Of a DNA stretch of 22,889 nt, positions 10,553-18,038 are shown in pieces. Position numbers and translations under genes: made by a program. Below the pieces are notes generated by a model. It was not told where the DNA came from and searched no databases. It saw only the letters and a list, made by a program, of their open reading frames with translations. Within the stretch, counting starts at the first letter, position 1; every line of letters starts with the position of its first letter. The DNA comes from an uncultured Mailhella sp. Lineage in GTDB: Bacteria; Desulfobacterota; Desulfovibrionia; Desulfovibrionales; Desulfovibrionaceae. The stretch is from NCBI GenBank assembly GCA_905192935.1, contig CAJJMX010000004.1, forward strand, positions 1 to 22,889, given 5' to 3'.

Positions 10553-11035
10553 ATGAACAAATTTCTGTCCTGTCTGACCACCGGTCTCATCAGCGTCCTT
10601 CTTCTTGCCTCCGTCGCCCTCGCCGAGGACGTGAAGACCGATTACTTCACGCTCACCCTCTCCGAGGGCTGGAGCATGCCCAGTCCCGTGCAGAGCGCCA
10701 ACGGCGCGACCGTCGCCATTGTGCAGTATCCCGACGGCGCCGGCGCGGTGAGCGTTACCGTGACGCCGGCTCCGCTTCCCGCCAGGGATCTTGCCCTCCA
10801 GACGCTCAACAACATGAAATCAGGCGGCTTCACCGTTTCCGAGCCAGCAGCTTCCGGCGATTCCTATGTCGGCGAATTCTCCCAGCAGCAGGCAAAGGGC
10901 GTCAGCTACTTCACCTCCAACGGCAAGCTCGGCAGCGTCATCACCATCGTCGGTACCGATACCGCTCCCGGCAAGGACTTTCTGAACAGAAACTTCAAGA
11001 GCGCCGATCCCAGGCTCTTCCCCTCGTCCTTCTGA
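10553..11035 (+). CDS. Small exported protein of unknown function
   Basis: A 160-aa protein with a clear Sec signal peptide: Lys3, a hydrophobic core LISVLLLASVALA, and a likely cleavage after the ALA at residues 22-24, before EDVKTDY. The mature part of about 136 residues begins YFTLTLSEGWSMPSP, contains beta-rich stretches (VSVTVTPAPLP, GSVITIVGTDT) and ends near LFPSSF. No cysteine is seen after the signal, so it is probably a soluble periplasmic protein. The frame is open 51 bases further upstream, but the ATG at 10553 has GGAG 7 bases before it and starts the signal peptide correctly. I do not recognise the family. It has its own promoter and a terminator, so it is a stand-alone gene. 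Confidence 0.82.
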   Translation: MNKFLSCLTTGLISVLLLASVALAEDVKTDYFTLTLSEGWSMPSPVQSANGATVAIVQYPDGAGAVSVTVTPAPLPARDLALQTLNNMKSGGFTVSEPAASGDSYVGEFSQQQAKGVSYFTSNGKLGSVITIVGTDTAPGKDFLNRNFKSADPRLFPSSF

Positions 11036-11059
11036 AAACTTCCGGTTTCGAAACAAAGA

Positions 11060-11107
11060 CCGGGACACGCTCCTTTCGCAAAAAGGATCGTGTCCCGGCC
11101 TTCTTTT
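11060..11107. terminator. Bidirectional terminator between convergent genes
   Basis: A 10-bp stem CCGGGACACG (11060-11069) pairs with CGTGTCCCGG (11089-11098). An inner CCTTT/AAAGG stem sits in the loop. On the + strand it is followed by TTCTTTT (11101-11107). On the - strand the tail reads GTCTTTGTTTCG. It therefore fits termination of both the exported-protein gene and ridA. Confidence 0.82.
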
Positions 11108-11142
11108 ACCGCGCTTCGGGCATCCCTCACGGATGCCGGAAC

Positions 11143-11610
11143 TTACCAACGGTCGCCTATCTCAAAAATGACCTCGATCTCCACCGTCTGGCCGTTGGGC
11201 AGGGAGCCCATGCCCACGGCGGAACGGGCATGCCGTCCCCTGTCGCCGAACACTTCCACCATGAGATCGGAAAAGCCGTTGATGACCTTGGGATGTCCGG
11301 TAAACTCCGGCACGGCGTTGACCATGCCGAACACCTTCACGCAGCGCACGATGCGGTCAAGATCGCCGAGGGCGGCCTTTGCCGCCGCAAGGAGATTAAG
11401 TCCCGTCTGCCGGGCATCGGCATAGGCCTGCTCCACGGAAACCTCTCCCCCCACCTTGCCGAGAGACACATGCCCGTCGGGATACAGCGGGCCCTGCCCT
11501 GAAAGATAGAGAAGATTGCCGGTCACCACAAAGGGCACATAGTTGGCCACGGAAGCGGGGACTTCCGGCAGGGTGATGCCCAGTTCCTTGAGTTTCTGTT
11601 CCGCGTTCAT
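11143..11610 (-). CDS. RidA/YjgF-family imine/enamine deaminase
   Basis: A 155-aa protein of the Rid family, longer than classical RidA (about 128 aa) and matching the 150-residue subfamily. RidA proteins hydrolyse reactive imines such as 2-iminoacids, released by PLP enzymes, to keto acids and ammonia. The fold markers VTGNLLYLSGQGP (about 29-41) and the C-terminal HARSAVGMGSLPNGQTVEIE are present. Arg129 lies at the position of the substrate-carboxylate-binding arginine of RidA. The start ATG has AAGGAG 5 bases upstream on the - strand. It is downstream of lacI in the same direction, 64 bases apart, with a LacI-type operator (11624-11639) in the gap. A role in clearing the imine made by the class V PLP enzyme of the divergent operon is an inference from context. 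Confidence 0.88.
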   Translation of the reverse strand: MNAEQKLKELGITLPEVPASVANYVPFVVTGNLLYLSGQGPLYPDGHVSLGKVGGEVSVEQAYADARQTGLNLLAAAKAALGDLDRIVRCVKVFGMVNAVPEFTGHPKVINGFSDLMVEVFGDRGRHARSAVGMGSLPNGQTVEIEVIFEIGDRW

Positions 11611-11623
11611 GCTGTCTCCTTTT

Positions 11624-11639
11624 ACTTTTACGTTAAAGT
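11624..11639. promoter_or_regulatory. Candidate LacI-family operator (site A), upstream of ridA
   Basis: The sequence ACTTTTACGTTAAAGT is a 16-base palindrome, perfect except for one symmetric T-T position pair, centred on CG at 11631-11632. A perfect TTGACA hexamer on the - strand lies directly upstream of it, but no well-spaced -10 box is clear. The site lies just before the ridA ribosome-binding site and could block transcription into ridA. Confidence 0.6.
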
Positions 11640-11674
11640 GTCAAAACCGGACAAAACTTTCCGAGCACGGCTCA

Positions 11675-12739
11675 TCAGACGGCCGCGTCGGTCTCAAGCT
11701 CCTCGCTTCGTCCCGCCTCTTCATGAAGCGTGACGGGGAGCACGACATCGGCACTTTCAAAACTGCCGTGTTCCAGTCTGTGCAGCAGAGCCTGCGCCGT
11801 CTGCACACCGAGCTCATAGGAAGGCAGAACGACGGATGAGCAGAAGGCTTCCATGTAGTTCCACGGACTGTTGATGTCGTAGGTGGCGAGCATGATGTCG
11901 TCCATGGAAATTCCCTTGCGCTGCAACAGCTGCGAAGTGATGAAGGCAAGCTGATTGTTGGAGGTGATGATGGCGTCGGGTATGCCGGGCGCATCGATGC
12001 GCTCCTGGACTCTCGCGAGCGCCCCCTCGTACTGCTCGGGCACGGAAAGAAGCTCCAGGGAGCAGGCTCCGGCGCTCTCCATCACGGCGGCCTCGAGACC
12101 GCGTATTCTGGCACGCAGGGACGGCCAGGACACGGCCGGTATTATCATGAGCATCTTGCGCGCTCCCCGGGCAATGAATTTCCGCGCCATCTGAAGACTG
12201 CCGCCGTACTCATCCATGCGCAGGGTGCACACGTCGTGTCTCGGACCGGGAAGTTCCATCTGCAGAAGGGCCAGCGGCTGCCCGAGGGCGGCAAAAAAAT
12301 CCACGATGCTGTCGCGCTGCTCCACCGACGCCGCGGCGATGACGCAAAGCGCATCGGTAAGCTGATGCAGCAGCACAGGCGAATTTCCCATGGCGGAAGG
12401 CCTGACGCTCTGCACCGTCAGGGAATAGCCGTTGTCGTTCAGCTGCCGGGCAAGTCCGGCCACTATGCTGCCTATGACCTGTCGGGTCAGAAAGTAGGGA
12501 GAATCGTCGACGACGACGAGTCCTATGGAAAACGACCGCGACAACCTGAGATTTCGCGCGATGCCGTGCGGTCTGTACGGATATTTCTGCAGTATCTTAC
12601 TAAGTTTTTCACGAGTCTCCGCACTCATCGTATGGAACTTTCCATTGATGAAGTTGGAGACGGTCATGCTGGAAACCTCGGCCATGGCCGCAATGTCTTT
12701 CAGTGTGGCCGTATGTCGATGGTTTGCATCGCACGCCAT
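11675..12739 (-). CDS. LacI-family transcriptional repressor
   Basis: A 354-aa regulator. The N-terminal helix-turn-helix covers about residues 11-31 (ATLKDIAAMAEVSSMTVSNF), followed by INGKFHTMSAETREKL. The hinge is about 56-66, with the IARNLRL sequence that places a leucine in the DNA minor groove at a central CG step. A periplasmic-binding-protein-like effector domain occupies about 70-340 (IGLVVVDDSPYFLTRQVIG, DAIITSNNQLAF). The start ATG has GGAGGA 6 bases upstream on the - strand. It is divergent from the TRAP operon and followed by ridA. Two CG-centred palindromes lie in its own upstream region, so it probably represses itself and the operon until a sugar-derived inducer binds. The inducer is unknown; an intermediate such as KDG or KDPG is a guess. 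Confidence 0.93.
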   Translation of the reverse strand: MACDANHRHTATLKDIAAMAEVSSMTVSNFINGKFHTMSAETREKLSKILQKYPYRPHGIARNLRLSRSFSIGLVVVDDSPYFLTRQVIGSIVAGLARQLNDNGYSLTVQSVRPSAMGNSPVLLHQLTDALCVIAAASVEQRDSIVDFFAALGQPLALLQMELPGPRHDVCTLRMDEYGGSLQMARKFIARGARKMLMIIPAVSWPSLRARIRGLEAAVMESAGACSLELLSVPEQYEGALARVQERIDAPGIPDAIITSNNQLAFITSQLLQRKGISMDDIMLATYDINSPWNYMEAFCSSVVLPSYELGVQTAQALLHRLEHGSFESADVVLPVTLHEEAGRSEELETDAAV

Positions 12740-12893
12740 ATACGCTCCTCCATTCTATCATCTCTCATTTGAGGCATGAGCAAACTAGCCCCTGAAAACT
12801 CCGGAGTCAAACCCCGGATGCGGCGAAAACTCCCAACATTCAAACGAGATGGACTTCATGCGGGCAGGAGCCGGACATTCATTGCCGTCTATC

Positions 12894-12909
12894 TATTTTA
12901 CGATAAACT
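12894..12909. promoter_or_regulatory. Candidate LacI-family operator (site B), on the lacI promoter
   Basis: The sequence TATTTTACGATAAACT is centred on CG at 12901-12902 and shares the core TTTTACGATAAA with the site at 6704-6719. It covers the candidate -10 box of the leftward lacI promoter, which suggests autoregulation. Confidence 0.55.
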
Positions 12910-12929
12910 AATCTGGCGTATTAAATCAA
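12900..12929 (-). promoter_or_regulatory. Candidate promoter of lacI
   Basis: On the - strand there is a -35 box TTGATT (12924-12929), an 18-base spacer and a -10 box TATCGT (12900-12905), four of six matches each. Transcription would start near 12893, giving a leader of about 150 bases. The overlap with operator B is the main support. Confidence 0.4.
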
Positions 12930-12965
12930 GAGAAAATGTCATATCACTCGAAAAAAATTATTAAT

Positions 12966-12995
12966 TTGACATATTTTATTTTTTGGCATTATAGC
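12966..12995 (+). promoter_or_regulatory. Main promoter of the TRAP/catabolic operon
   Basis: A perfect -35 box TTGACA (12966-12971), an 18-base AT-rich spacer and a -10 box TATAGC (12990-12995). Start of transcription is expected near 13002, inside operator C. The resulting leader to dctP is about 97 bases. Confidence 0.7.
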
Positions 12996-13009
12996 TTTAA
13001 CGAAAAATA
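12994..13009. promoter_or_regulatory. Candidate LacI-family operator (site C), at the TRAP operon start site
   Basis: The sequence GCTTTAACGAAAAATA is centred on CG at 13001-13002. It overlaps the end of the -10 box and the predicted start of transcription, the classical repressor position. It is the least symmetric of the four sites. Its centre is exactly 100 bases from that of site B. Confidence 0.5.
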
Positions 13010-13044
13010 AACTCCGGCATGCCTCCATGCGGGAAATGTTTTTC

Positions 13045-13066
13045 GAGTTCTCCGGAAGGAGGACTC
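13045..13066 (+). other. 5'-leader hairpin before dctP
   Basis: A 9-bp stem (GAGTTCTCC at 13045-13053 with GGAGGACTC at 13058-13066, one G-U pair) closes a GGAA tetraloop. The loop and right arm include AAGGAGG, a strong Shine-Dalgarno-like sequence with no start codon at a usable distance. It may stabilise the mRNA or bind 30S subunits as a standby site. Confidence 0.4.
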
Positions 13067-13098
13067 CACCGTTCAACCTGTAACTGAGAGAGGTCATC

Positions 13099-14127
13099 AT
13101 GAACAAGTTCAGCGGTATCCTCCTTGCGGCCCTTCTGGTCACGACCGGCTTTGCCCCCGCCGCATCCGCCGCGCAGAGTCCCATCACCCTGCGCTTCGCT
13201 GCGGACGAACCCACCGGTTCCGTGGAAGATCAGGGCAATCTCGCCTTCATCAAGGAGGTGGAAGAACGCAGCAAAGGTCGGATCAAGGTGGAATACTTCC
13301 CCGGCGCACAGCTCGGCTCCGACAAGCAGTGCCTGCCCTCCCTTCTGGCCGGAGCTCTCGACATTTCCTTCATCGCCGCAGGCAATCTGGCCGAATTCAC
13401 GCCGGCCATGAACTTCACCGACCTGCCCGGCATCGTGAACTCTCCCGAACAGCTGCGCCGCGTCTGGCAGAGCCCCGTGCGCGACATGGTGGCCAAGAAG
13501 ATCTATGCGGATCTCAAGCTGCGGCCCATCATGTTCGACATCGCCGGCGGCGCGGCCCGCGCCATCTTCTACAACGGCAAGCCCATCGTGCGCCCCGAAG
13601 ACGCCAAGAACTTCAAGTTCCGCACCACCGGCTCTCCCATCGAAGTGGCGCTGTTCCAGTCCTGGGGTGCAGCTCCCACGCCCATGGCCTACAGCGAACT
13701 CTACTCCAGCCTGAGCCAGAAGGTCGTGGACGGCATCTATGTGCATCCCATCGGCGCCTATGACCAGAAGCTGACCGAAGTGGTCAAGAACGCCACCATC
13801 ATCAACCTCTCCTACATCTCTCAGGTCAAGCTCATCAGCGAAGCCGCCGTGGCCAAGCTCGGCGGCGTGGATTCCGAACTGTACAAGATCGTGCTCGAAG
13901 CCGGCAGAAACGCCGAACTGCTCAAGGACAAGCTCTATGCCGAGCGCGTGAAGAGCGTGTACACGGAACTTGAAAAGGTGGGCGTCAAGGTCATCCAGCC
14001 TCAGGGCGACGACATCAAGGCCTGGCAGGACAAGGCCAAGGCGCTGTGGCCTTCCATCGTCAACGACCCCAAGTACAACATAGATCCTGAAGTCCTCAAG
14101 ATCGTGGAAGAAATCCGCAGCAAGTAA
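13099..14127 (+). CDS. TRAP transporter solute-binding protein (DctP family)
   Basis: A 342-aa periplasmic receptor of a TRAP transporter. A signal peptide covers about residues 1-25 (hydrophobic core ILLAALLVTTG, cleavage near AASAA/Q). The mature protein shows the DctP pattern: ITLRFAADEPTGS, VEYFPGAQLGSDKQ, and a hinge region with NFKFRTTGSPIE. There Arg175 is at the position of the conserved arginine that binds the ligand carboxylate in this family. This supports an organic-acid substrate, for example a sugar acid or acylated amino-sugar acid. The start has GAGAGAGG 5 bases upstream. It is the first gene of the operon. A 10-bp hairpin follows it, as often seen when the receptor is made in excess over the membrane subunits. 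Confidence 0.93.
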   Translation: MNKFSGILLAALLVTTGFAPAASAAQSPITLRFAADEPTGSVEDQGNLAFIKEVEERSKGRIKVEYFPGAQLGSDKQCLPSLLAGALDISFIAAGNLAEFTPAMNFTDLPGIVNSPEQLRRVWQSPVRDMVAKKIYADLKLRPIMFDIAGGAARAIFYNGKPIVRPEDAKNFKFRTTGSPIEVALFQSWGAAPTPMAYSELYSSLSQKVVDGIYVHPIGAYDQKLTEVVKNATIINLSYISQVKLISEAAVAKLGGVDSELYKIVLEAGRNAELLKDKLYAERVKSVYTELEKVGVKVIQPQGDDIKAWQDKAKALWPSIVNDPKYNIDPEVLKIVEEIRSK

Positions 14128-14133
14128 TCTTTC

Positions 14134-14165
14134 GGGAGCCGGCGTTTCCTCCTCTGCCGGCTCCC
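14134..14165 (+). terminator. Intra-operon hairpin between dctP and dctQ
   Basis: A perfect 10-bp stem GGGAGCCGGC (14134-14143) with GCCGGCTCCC (14156-14165) has a 12-base loop and no T-run. It begins 6 bases after the dctP stop. It is likely a partial terminator or a 3'-end stabiliser that raises dctP mRNA over the downstream genes. Confidence 0.6.
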
Positions 14166-14191
14166 CCCCGTGTTTCTCTCCCGGAGGCCTC

Positions 14192-14761
14192 ATGTCTCAT
14201 TCTCGTCCCGTCCCTTCCTCCGTCCAGGCTCTGGAAAAAGCCCTGGGGATCGTCAGCCTTGCCGTGGAAAAGCTCTGTGACGCCGCCTGCGTCGTGCTGG
14301 GCTTCGTTGTGCTCGGGTGCATGGTTCTGGCCATAACCACAAGATACATCGACGGTCTGACGCCCTTTCTCTGGACCGACGAACTGGCCCGCTATGCCAT
14401 GATCTGGTGCGCTTTCCTCGCCGCCAGCTCCGCGCTGAAAAAAGGACAGTTCCTTCGTTTCGACCTCTTCGTGAAGGCGCTTCCCGAAAGATTCACCCGC
14501 ACGGCGACGCTTGTGTCCGACGTCCTCATGCTGGTCTTCAGCGGCTTTTTCCTCTCCTACGGCTATGCCATCACGCCCATAACCTTTCTTCAGAAAAGCT
14601 CCGCCATGCAGCTGCCCATGTTCTACCCCTATCTTGCGCTCATGGTCGGCATTGCCTTCATGGTGGTGCACATCATCTTTCATCTGGTCTGTGAGTGCCG
14701 CTTCATCCTCTGGGGAGGCGACGACCCCGACATCCGCCCCGAGGAACCCGAAGAAGCGTAG
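14192..14761 (+). CDS. TRAP transporter small membrane subunit (DctQ family)
   Basis: A 189-aa inner-membrane protein with four expected helices: about 29-50, 66-82 (with the DctQ signature WTDELARYAMIWCAFLAAS at 61-79), 105-125 and 143-166. The cytoplasmic tail is acidic (DDPDIRPEEPEEA). The small subunit pairs with DctM in Na+-driven import of the ligand handed over by DctP. The start ATG has GGAGG 4 bases upstream. The stop codon overlaps the Shine-Dalgarno sequence of dctM, showing tight coupling. Confidence 0.93.
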   Translation: MSHSRPVPSSVQALEKALGIVSLAVEKLCDAACVVLGFVVLGCMVLAITTRYIDGLTPFLWTDELARYAMIWCAFLAASSALKKGQFLRFDLFVKALPERFTRTATLVSDVLMLVFSGFFLSYGYAITPITFLQKSSAMQLPMFYPYLALMVGIAFMVVHIIFHLVCECRFILWGGDDPDIRPEEPEEA

Positions 14762-14770
14762 GAGTGCCCC

Positions 14771-16063
14771 ATGAGTCTTGCCGTCATCATCGTCCTCTTC
14801 ATGATCATCTTCTTTCTGTCGGGCACGCCCATCTTCTTCGCCCTGGGGCTGACCGTGGTCTTCAGCATCGTCTGCTGGGGACAGGTGCCTGCGCAGATCA
14901 TCTTTCAGCAGACCTTCCAGGGCATCGACTCCTTCGGCATGCTGGCCATTCCGCTGTTCATGCTTATGGGCGAGATCATGACCCGCACCAAGGTCGTCGA
15001 CGATCTTCTCTTCGTCTGCAACATCATTCTCGGACACATCCGCGGTGCTCTGGCCCATGTCAACATCGTGGTCTCCGTGCTCTTTGCCGGCATCTCCGGC
15101 TCCGCCGTGGCCGATACCGCCACCGTGGGCGGCATCCTCATTCCGGCCATGAAGAAGAACGGCTACGACGCCGAATTCTCCGTGGCCGTCACCGCCGCAA
15201 GCTCCGTCATTTCTCCCATCATTCCGCCGAGCATCTGCATGGTCATGTACGGCGCCCTCATTCCGGGCGTCTCCATTGCGGCCCTCTTCGCCGGCGGCAT
15301 CATTCCCGGTCTGCTTCTCGCCGCAGCCATGATGGTCGTCACCGCCATCCTTTCCTCCAGGCGCAAGTATCCCAAGTCCACCATCACCTACACGCCCCGT
15401 CAGGTCGTGAACGCCGTGGTGCGCGCCATTCCCGCGCTCATGCTGCCCTTCATCATCCGCTTCGGCGTGGTGAACGGCATCTTCACCCCCACCGAGTGCG
15501 CCGCCGTCGCCGTGCTCTACGCCATGGCCCTCGGCTTCTTCTACTACCGCAACTTCACCTTCCGCGATCTCGTCATCTGCATGAAGCGCTCCATGCTCAC
15601 CTCCGGAGCCGTGCTCGTCATCATCGCCATGGTTCAGCCCTTCGGCTGGCTGGTCGCCCTGGGACAGATCCCCGTCACCCTGTCCAACGCCATCCTCTCC
15701 CTCTCCGATCATCCGTACATGATTCTGGCCGCCATCACCGTGCTGCTCCTCATTCTCGGAGCCGTCATGGACGCCAACATCATCGTGCTCGTCTTCGCCC
15801 CCATCCTGGCGCCCATCGCCATGCAGCTCGGCATTCATCCCGTGCACTTCGGCGTGTTCTACTGCCTTGCCGCCATCGTGGGTCTTTCCACCCCGCCCTA
15901 CGGCATGTGCATCTTCATAGCCGCAGCCATCGGAGAAGTGCCCGTGGGCGCCGCCATGAAGGCCATGCTGCCCTTCGTCATCAGCATTTTCGCGGTGGTC
16001 TTCCTGGTGGCCTTCGTCCCCGAGCTCACGCTCTGGATGCCGCGCTCCTCCGGCCTTCTCTGA
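14771..16063 (+). CDS. TRAP transporter large membrane subunit (DctM family)
   Basis: A 430-aa polytopic protein, the transport channel of the TRAP system, of normal family length. Hydrophobic segments run throughout. Conserved DctM stretches are AIPLFMLMGEIM near residue 60, GISGSAVADTATVGG near 110, IIPPSICMVMYGALI near 150, NGIFTPTECAAVAVLYA near 235, and GLSTPPYGMCIFIAAAIG near 375. The start has AGGAG 6 bases upstream, overlapping the dctQ stop. Two strong hairpins separate it from the first enzyme gene of the operon. Confidence 0.95.
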   Translation: MSLAVIIVLFMIIFFLSGTPIFFALGLTVVFSIVCWGQVPAQIIFQQTFQGIDSFGMLAIPLFMLMGEIMTRTKVVDDLLFVCNIILGHIRGALAHVNIVVSVLFAGISGSAVADTATVGGILIPAMKKNGYDAEFSVAVTAASSVISPIIPPSICMVMYGALIPGVSIAALFAGGIIPGLLLAAAMMVVTAILSSRRKYPKSTITYTPRQVVNAVVRAIPALMLPFIIRFGVVNGIFTPTECAAVAVLYAMALGFFYYRNFTFRDLVICMKRSMLTSGAVLVIIAMVQPFGWLVALGQIPVTLSNAILSLSDHPYMILAAITVLLLILGAVMDANIIVLVFAPILAPIAMQLGIHPVHFGVFYCLAAIVGLSTPPYGMCIFIAAAIGEVPVGAAMKAMLPFVISIFAVVFLVAFVPELTLWMPRSSGLL

Positions 16064-16081
16064 TCCTTCCCCAACCGACCC

Positions 16082-16121
16082 CTTCCGTGCCCGTTCTCTT
16101 TCCCCTGCACGGGCACGGAAG
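16082..16121 (+). terminator. Hairpin after dctM (first of two)
   Basis: A perfect 13-bp stem (CTTCCGTGCCCGT at 16082-16094 with ACGGGCACGGAAG at 16109-16121) has a 14-base pyrimidine-rich loop. No T-run follows. It lies 18 bases after the dctM stop. Confidence 0.6.
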
Positions 16122-16189
16122 TCCCTCCCCCTACCTTCCACCTCCAGCCGGCACGGCGGCAGCCCACCCCTTCCTCCGCGCCTCCGAAG

Positions 16190-16221
16190 CATTCCTGCGG
16201 TTTTCCCCGGCCGCAGGAATG
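16190..16221 (+). terminator. Hairpin after dctM (second of two)
   Basis: A perfect 11-bp stem (CATTCCTGCGG at 16190-16200 with CCGCAGGAATG at 16211-16221) has a 10-base loop, 35 bases before the next start codon. With the preceding hairpin it forms a tandem structure dividing transporter genes from enzyme genes. No promoter was recognised between or after them. Confidence 0.55.
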
Positions 16222-16256
16222 TCCGGACCTTCTGCACTCTACAACAAGGCATCATC

Positions 16257-16985
16257 ATGAAACTGACGGACATCGTTTACTGGGTTGGCAGCGGAGAATT
16301 CGGACTGTCCCATTACAAGGACTGCCACGTCTATCTTCTCCACGACGGAACGCACAGCGTGCTCATCGACAGCGGCTGCGGCATCGACCTTACCGAACTC
16401 AAACGCAACATCGAGGCCGTGACGCCGCTCTCTTCCGTCACCGACCTTTTTCTGACCCACGGCCACGGCGATCACAGCGGCGGAGCCTCCGCCCTTCAGC
16501 GCGTTGCAGGCTTTCGCATCCACGCAAGCGCCGGAGAGAAGGCACTCGTGGAAAGCGGCGACGAGTGGGGTCTCGGTCTGACTCTCGCCAAAAGAAAGGG
16601 CGCCTATCCGCAGGACTACCGCTTCCCCGTCTGCCGCGTGGACGACGTTGTGGAGGACGGCGCCGTCTATACCTTCGGCAGCTGGAGCCTGCGTGCCGTC
16701 AAGGTGCCCGGGCACAGCGTGGACGGCGTGTGCTACCTGCTGGAATCCCCCGCAGGCCGCGCCCTCTTCTCCGGCGACACCGTCTTTCTGAACGGATACG
16801 TCAGCATCATCAACTGCCCCGGCTGCGAGCTCGGCACCTACCGGGACAACATCGGCAGACTCGCCGGTCTCGGCGTGGACTGCCTCTTTCCCGGGCACGG
16901 CTCCTGGACGCTGAAGGACGGCCAGAAACATCTGGACGCGGCCATCGCTCACTTCTCCACCTCCGCCCTGCCTCTCATGCGCTGA
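16257..16985 (+). CDS. Metallo-beta-lactamase-fold hydrolase
   Basis: A 242-aa cytosolic binuclear metal hydrolase. The motif set is complete: His68, His70, Asp72 and His73 (THGHGDHSGG), His153 (VPGHSVDGV), Asp174 (FSGDTVF) and His214 (FPGHGS). Glyoxalase II-like thioesterases and several lactonases share this arrangement, so the reaction is ester, thioester or lactone hydrolysis. Next to a Gfo/Idh dehydrogenase, a lactonase role is attractive. Next to the VOC protein, a glyoxalase II-like role is the alternative. The start ATG has AAGG 7 bases upstream. It begins the enzyme part of the operon, 25 bases before the next gene. Confidence 0.88.
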   Translation: MKLTDIVYWVGSGEFGLSHYKDCHVYLLHDGTHSVLIDSGCGIDLTELKRNIEAVTPLSSVTDLFLTHGHGDHSGGASALQRVAGFRIHASAGEKALVESGDEWGLGLTLAKRKGAYPQDYRFPVCRVDDVVEDGAVYTFGSWSLRAVKVPGHSVDGVCYLLESPAGRALFSGDTVFLNGYVSIINCPGCELGTYRDNIGRLAGLGVDCLFPGHGSWTLKDGQKHLDAAIAHFSTSALPLMR

Positions 16986-17010
16986 GGGGCAACCATCAAA
17001 GGAATCACCC

Positions 17011-18030
17011 ATGATCACTCTCGGAATGATAGGCTTCGGCAATTTCGGCCGTCAGCTTGCCAAGGGCTTTCACGACACCGGCTTCTGCCGCATCAAGACC
17101 ATAGCCGTGGGCCATCCCGCCGGACATGCCGGACAGGACACCTTCGGAGCCGTGCTCTGCGACGACTATCACGAACTTCTGCGCGACAACGACATCGATG
17201 CCGTGGCCGTGGCCGGTCCTCTTCAGATGCAGGCGCAGCTCGTGGAGGAGGCTCTTGCCGCCGGCAAGCACGTCTTCATGGAAAAGCCCGTCGCCCCCAC
17301 GCTGCAGGACGCCCTGCGCATCAAGGTCGCCGCCGACGCCTCCGACAAGGTCGCCATGGTGGGCTTCATCGAGCGCTTCAACCCGGCCCTGCGCCGCGTG
17401 AAGGCCCTTCTGCGCAACGACTATCTCGGCAAGCTGTTCCGGCTGTCCATCAAGCGCGGCTCCCGCAACTCCGACCGCACCCCCTGGATGTGGGAAGTCG
17501 GCATGTTCGTGCACATTCTCGGCCACAACATCGACATCATGCGCTGGTTCCTCGAGGACGAAGTCGAACACGTCTTTGCGGAATCCGACTCCTACATGCG
17601 CCGCAGACCCGGCGAAGACGACAACATCTGCGCCATTCTCCGCTTCAGACAGGGCGCTCTCGGCGTCATGGAAGACTCGTGGACACTCTCTCCGAGCATG
17701 CCCATGGAGGAAAACGACACCCGCATGGATCTCATCGGAGACAAGGGGAATCTCAGCTTCAACGGTCTCAATCAGATGCTCTCGCTCTACAACACGAACG
17801 GAGTCTTCTATCCCGGACTTCTGCGCTGGCCCGGCGGTCTCACCGAGGAAAGCGGTCTCGAATCCTACGCTCTCAAGGATGAATGTCTGCACTTCATCCG
17901 CTGCGCGGAAAATCCCGGCATCGCTCCCATATCCACGGTGGATAGCGCCGTGGAGAATCTGCGCGTGGCCCTTGCCTGCCGTCTTTCCGCAAAGGAAGGA
18001 CGCATCGTCCACCTTTCGGAAATACGCTGA
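17011..18030 (+). CDS. Gfo/Idh/MocA-family NAD(P)-dependent oxidoreductase
   Basis: A 339-aa dehydrogenase. The N-terminal Rossmann domain has the nucleotide-binding glycines in GFGNFG (8-13) and the family motif EKPVA at 91-95. The C-terminal alpha/beta domain has the GHNIDIMRWF segment, with His172 and Asp175 at the usual catalytic position. The family oxidises or epimerises sugars, inositols and amino-sugar derivatives. In this operon it probably oxidises the imported sugar or a derivative, perhaps to a lactone or a keto sugar. The start ATG has AAAGGA 7 bases upstream. The stop is 8 bases before the VOC gene, whose ribosome-binding site overlaps it. Confidence 0.92.
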   Translation: MITLGMIGFGNFGRQLAKGFHDTGFCRIKTIAVGHPAGHAGQDTFGAVLCDDYHELLRDNDIDAVAVAGPLQMQAQLVEEALAAGKHVFMEKPVAPTLQDALRIKVAADASDKVAMVGFIERFNPALRRVKALLRNDYLGKLFRLSIKRGSRNSDRTPWMWEVGMFVHILGHNIDIMRWFLEDEVEHVFAESDSYMRRRPGEDDNICAILRFRQGALGVMEDSWTLSPSMPMEENDTRMDLIGDKGNLSFNGLNQMLSLYNTNGVFYPGLLRWPGGLTEESGLESYALKDECLHFIRCAENPGIAPISTVDSAVENLRVALACRLSAKEGRIVHLSEIR

Positions 18031-18038
18031 GGTCCGCC

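Larger units (their letters stand above)
12740..13098. other. Divergent control region between lacI and the TRAP operon
   Basis: This 359-base stretch holds no convincing gene. Its central part (about 12890-13010) is markedly AT-rich compared with the flanking genes. It contains promoters in both directions, two LacI-type operators whose centres are exactly 100 bases apart, and a leader hairpin before dctP. Confidence 0.7.

Noticed and set aside
12776..12964. 62-codon + strand frame in the lacI/TRAP control region
   Set aside because: Its start has no properly spaced ribosome-binding site, it runs through operator B and the lacI promoter, and its sequence looks random.
14096..16273. Open frame of 725 codons on the - strand opposite dctQ/dctM
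   Set aside because: Extreme Gly/Asp/His/Glu composition, caused by the hydrophobic membrane codons on the other strand. Not a protein.
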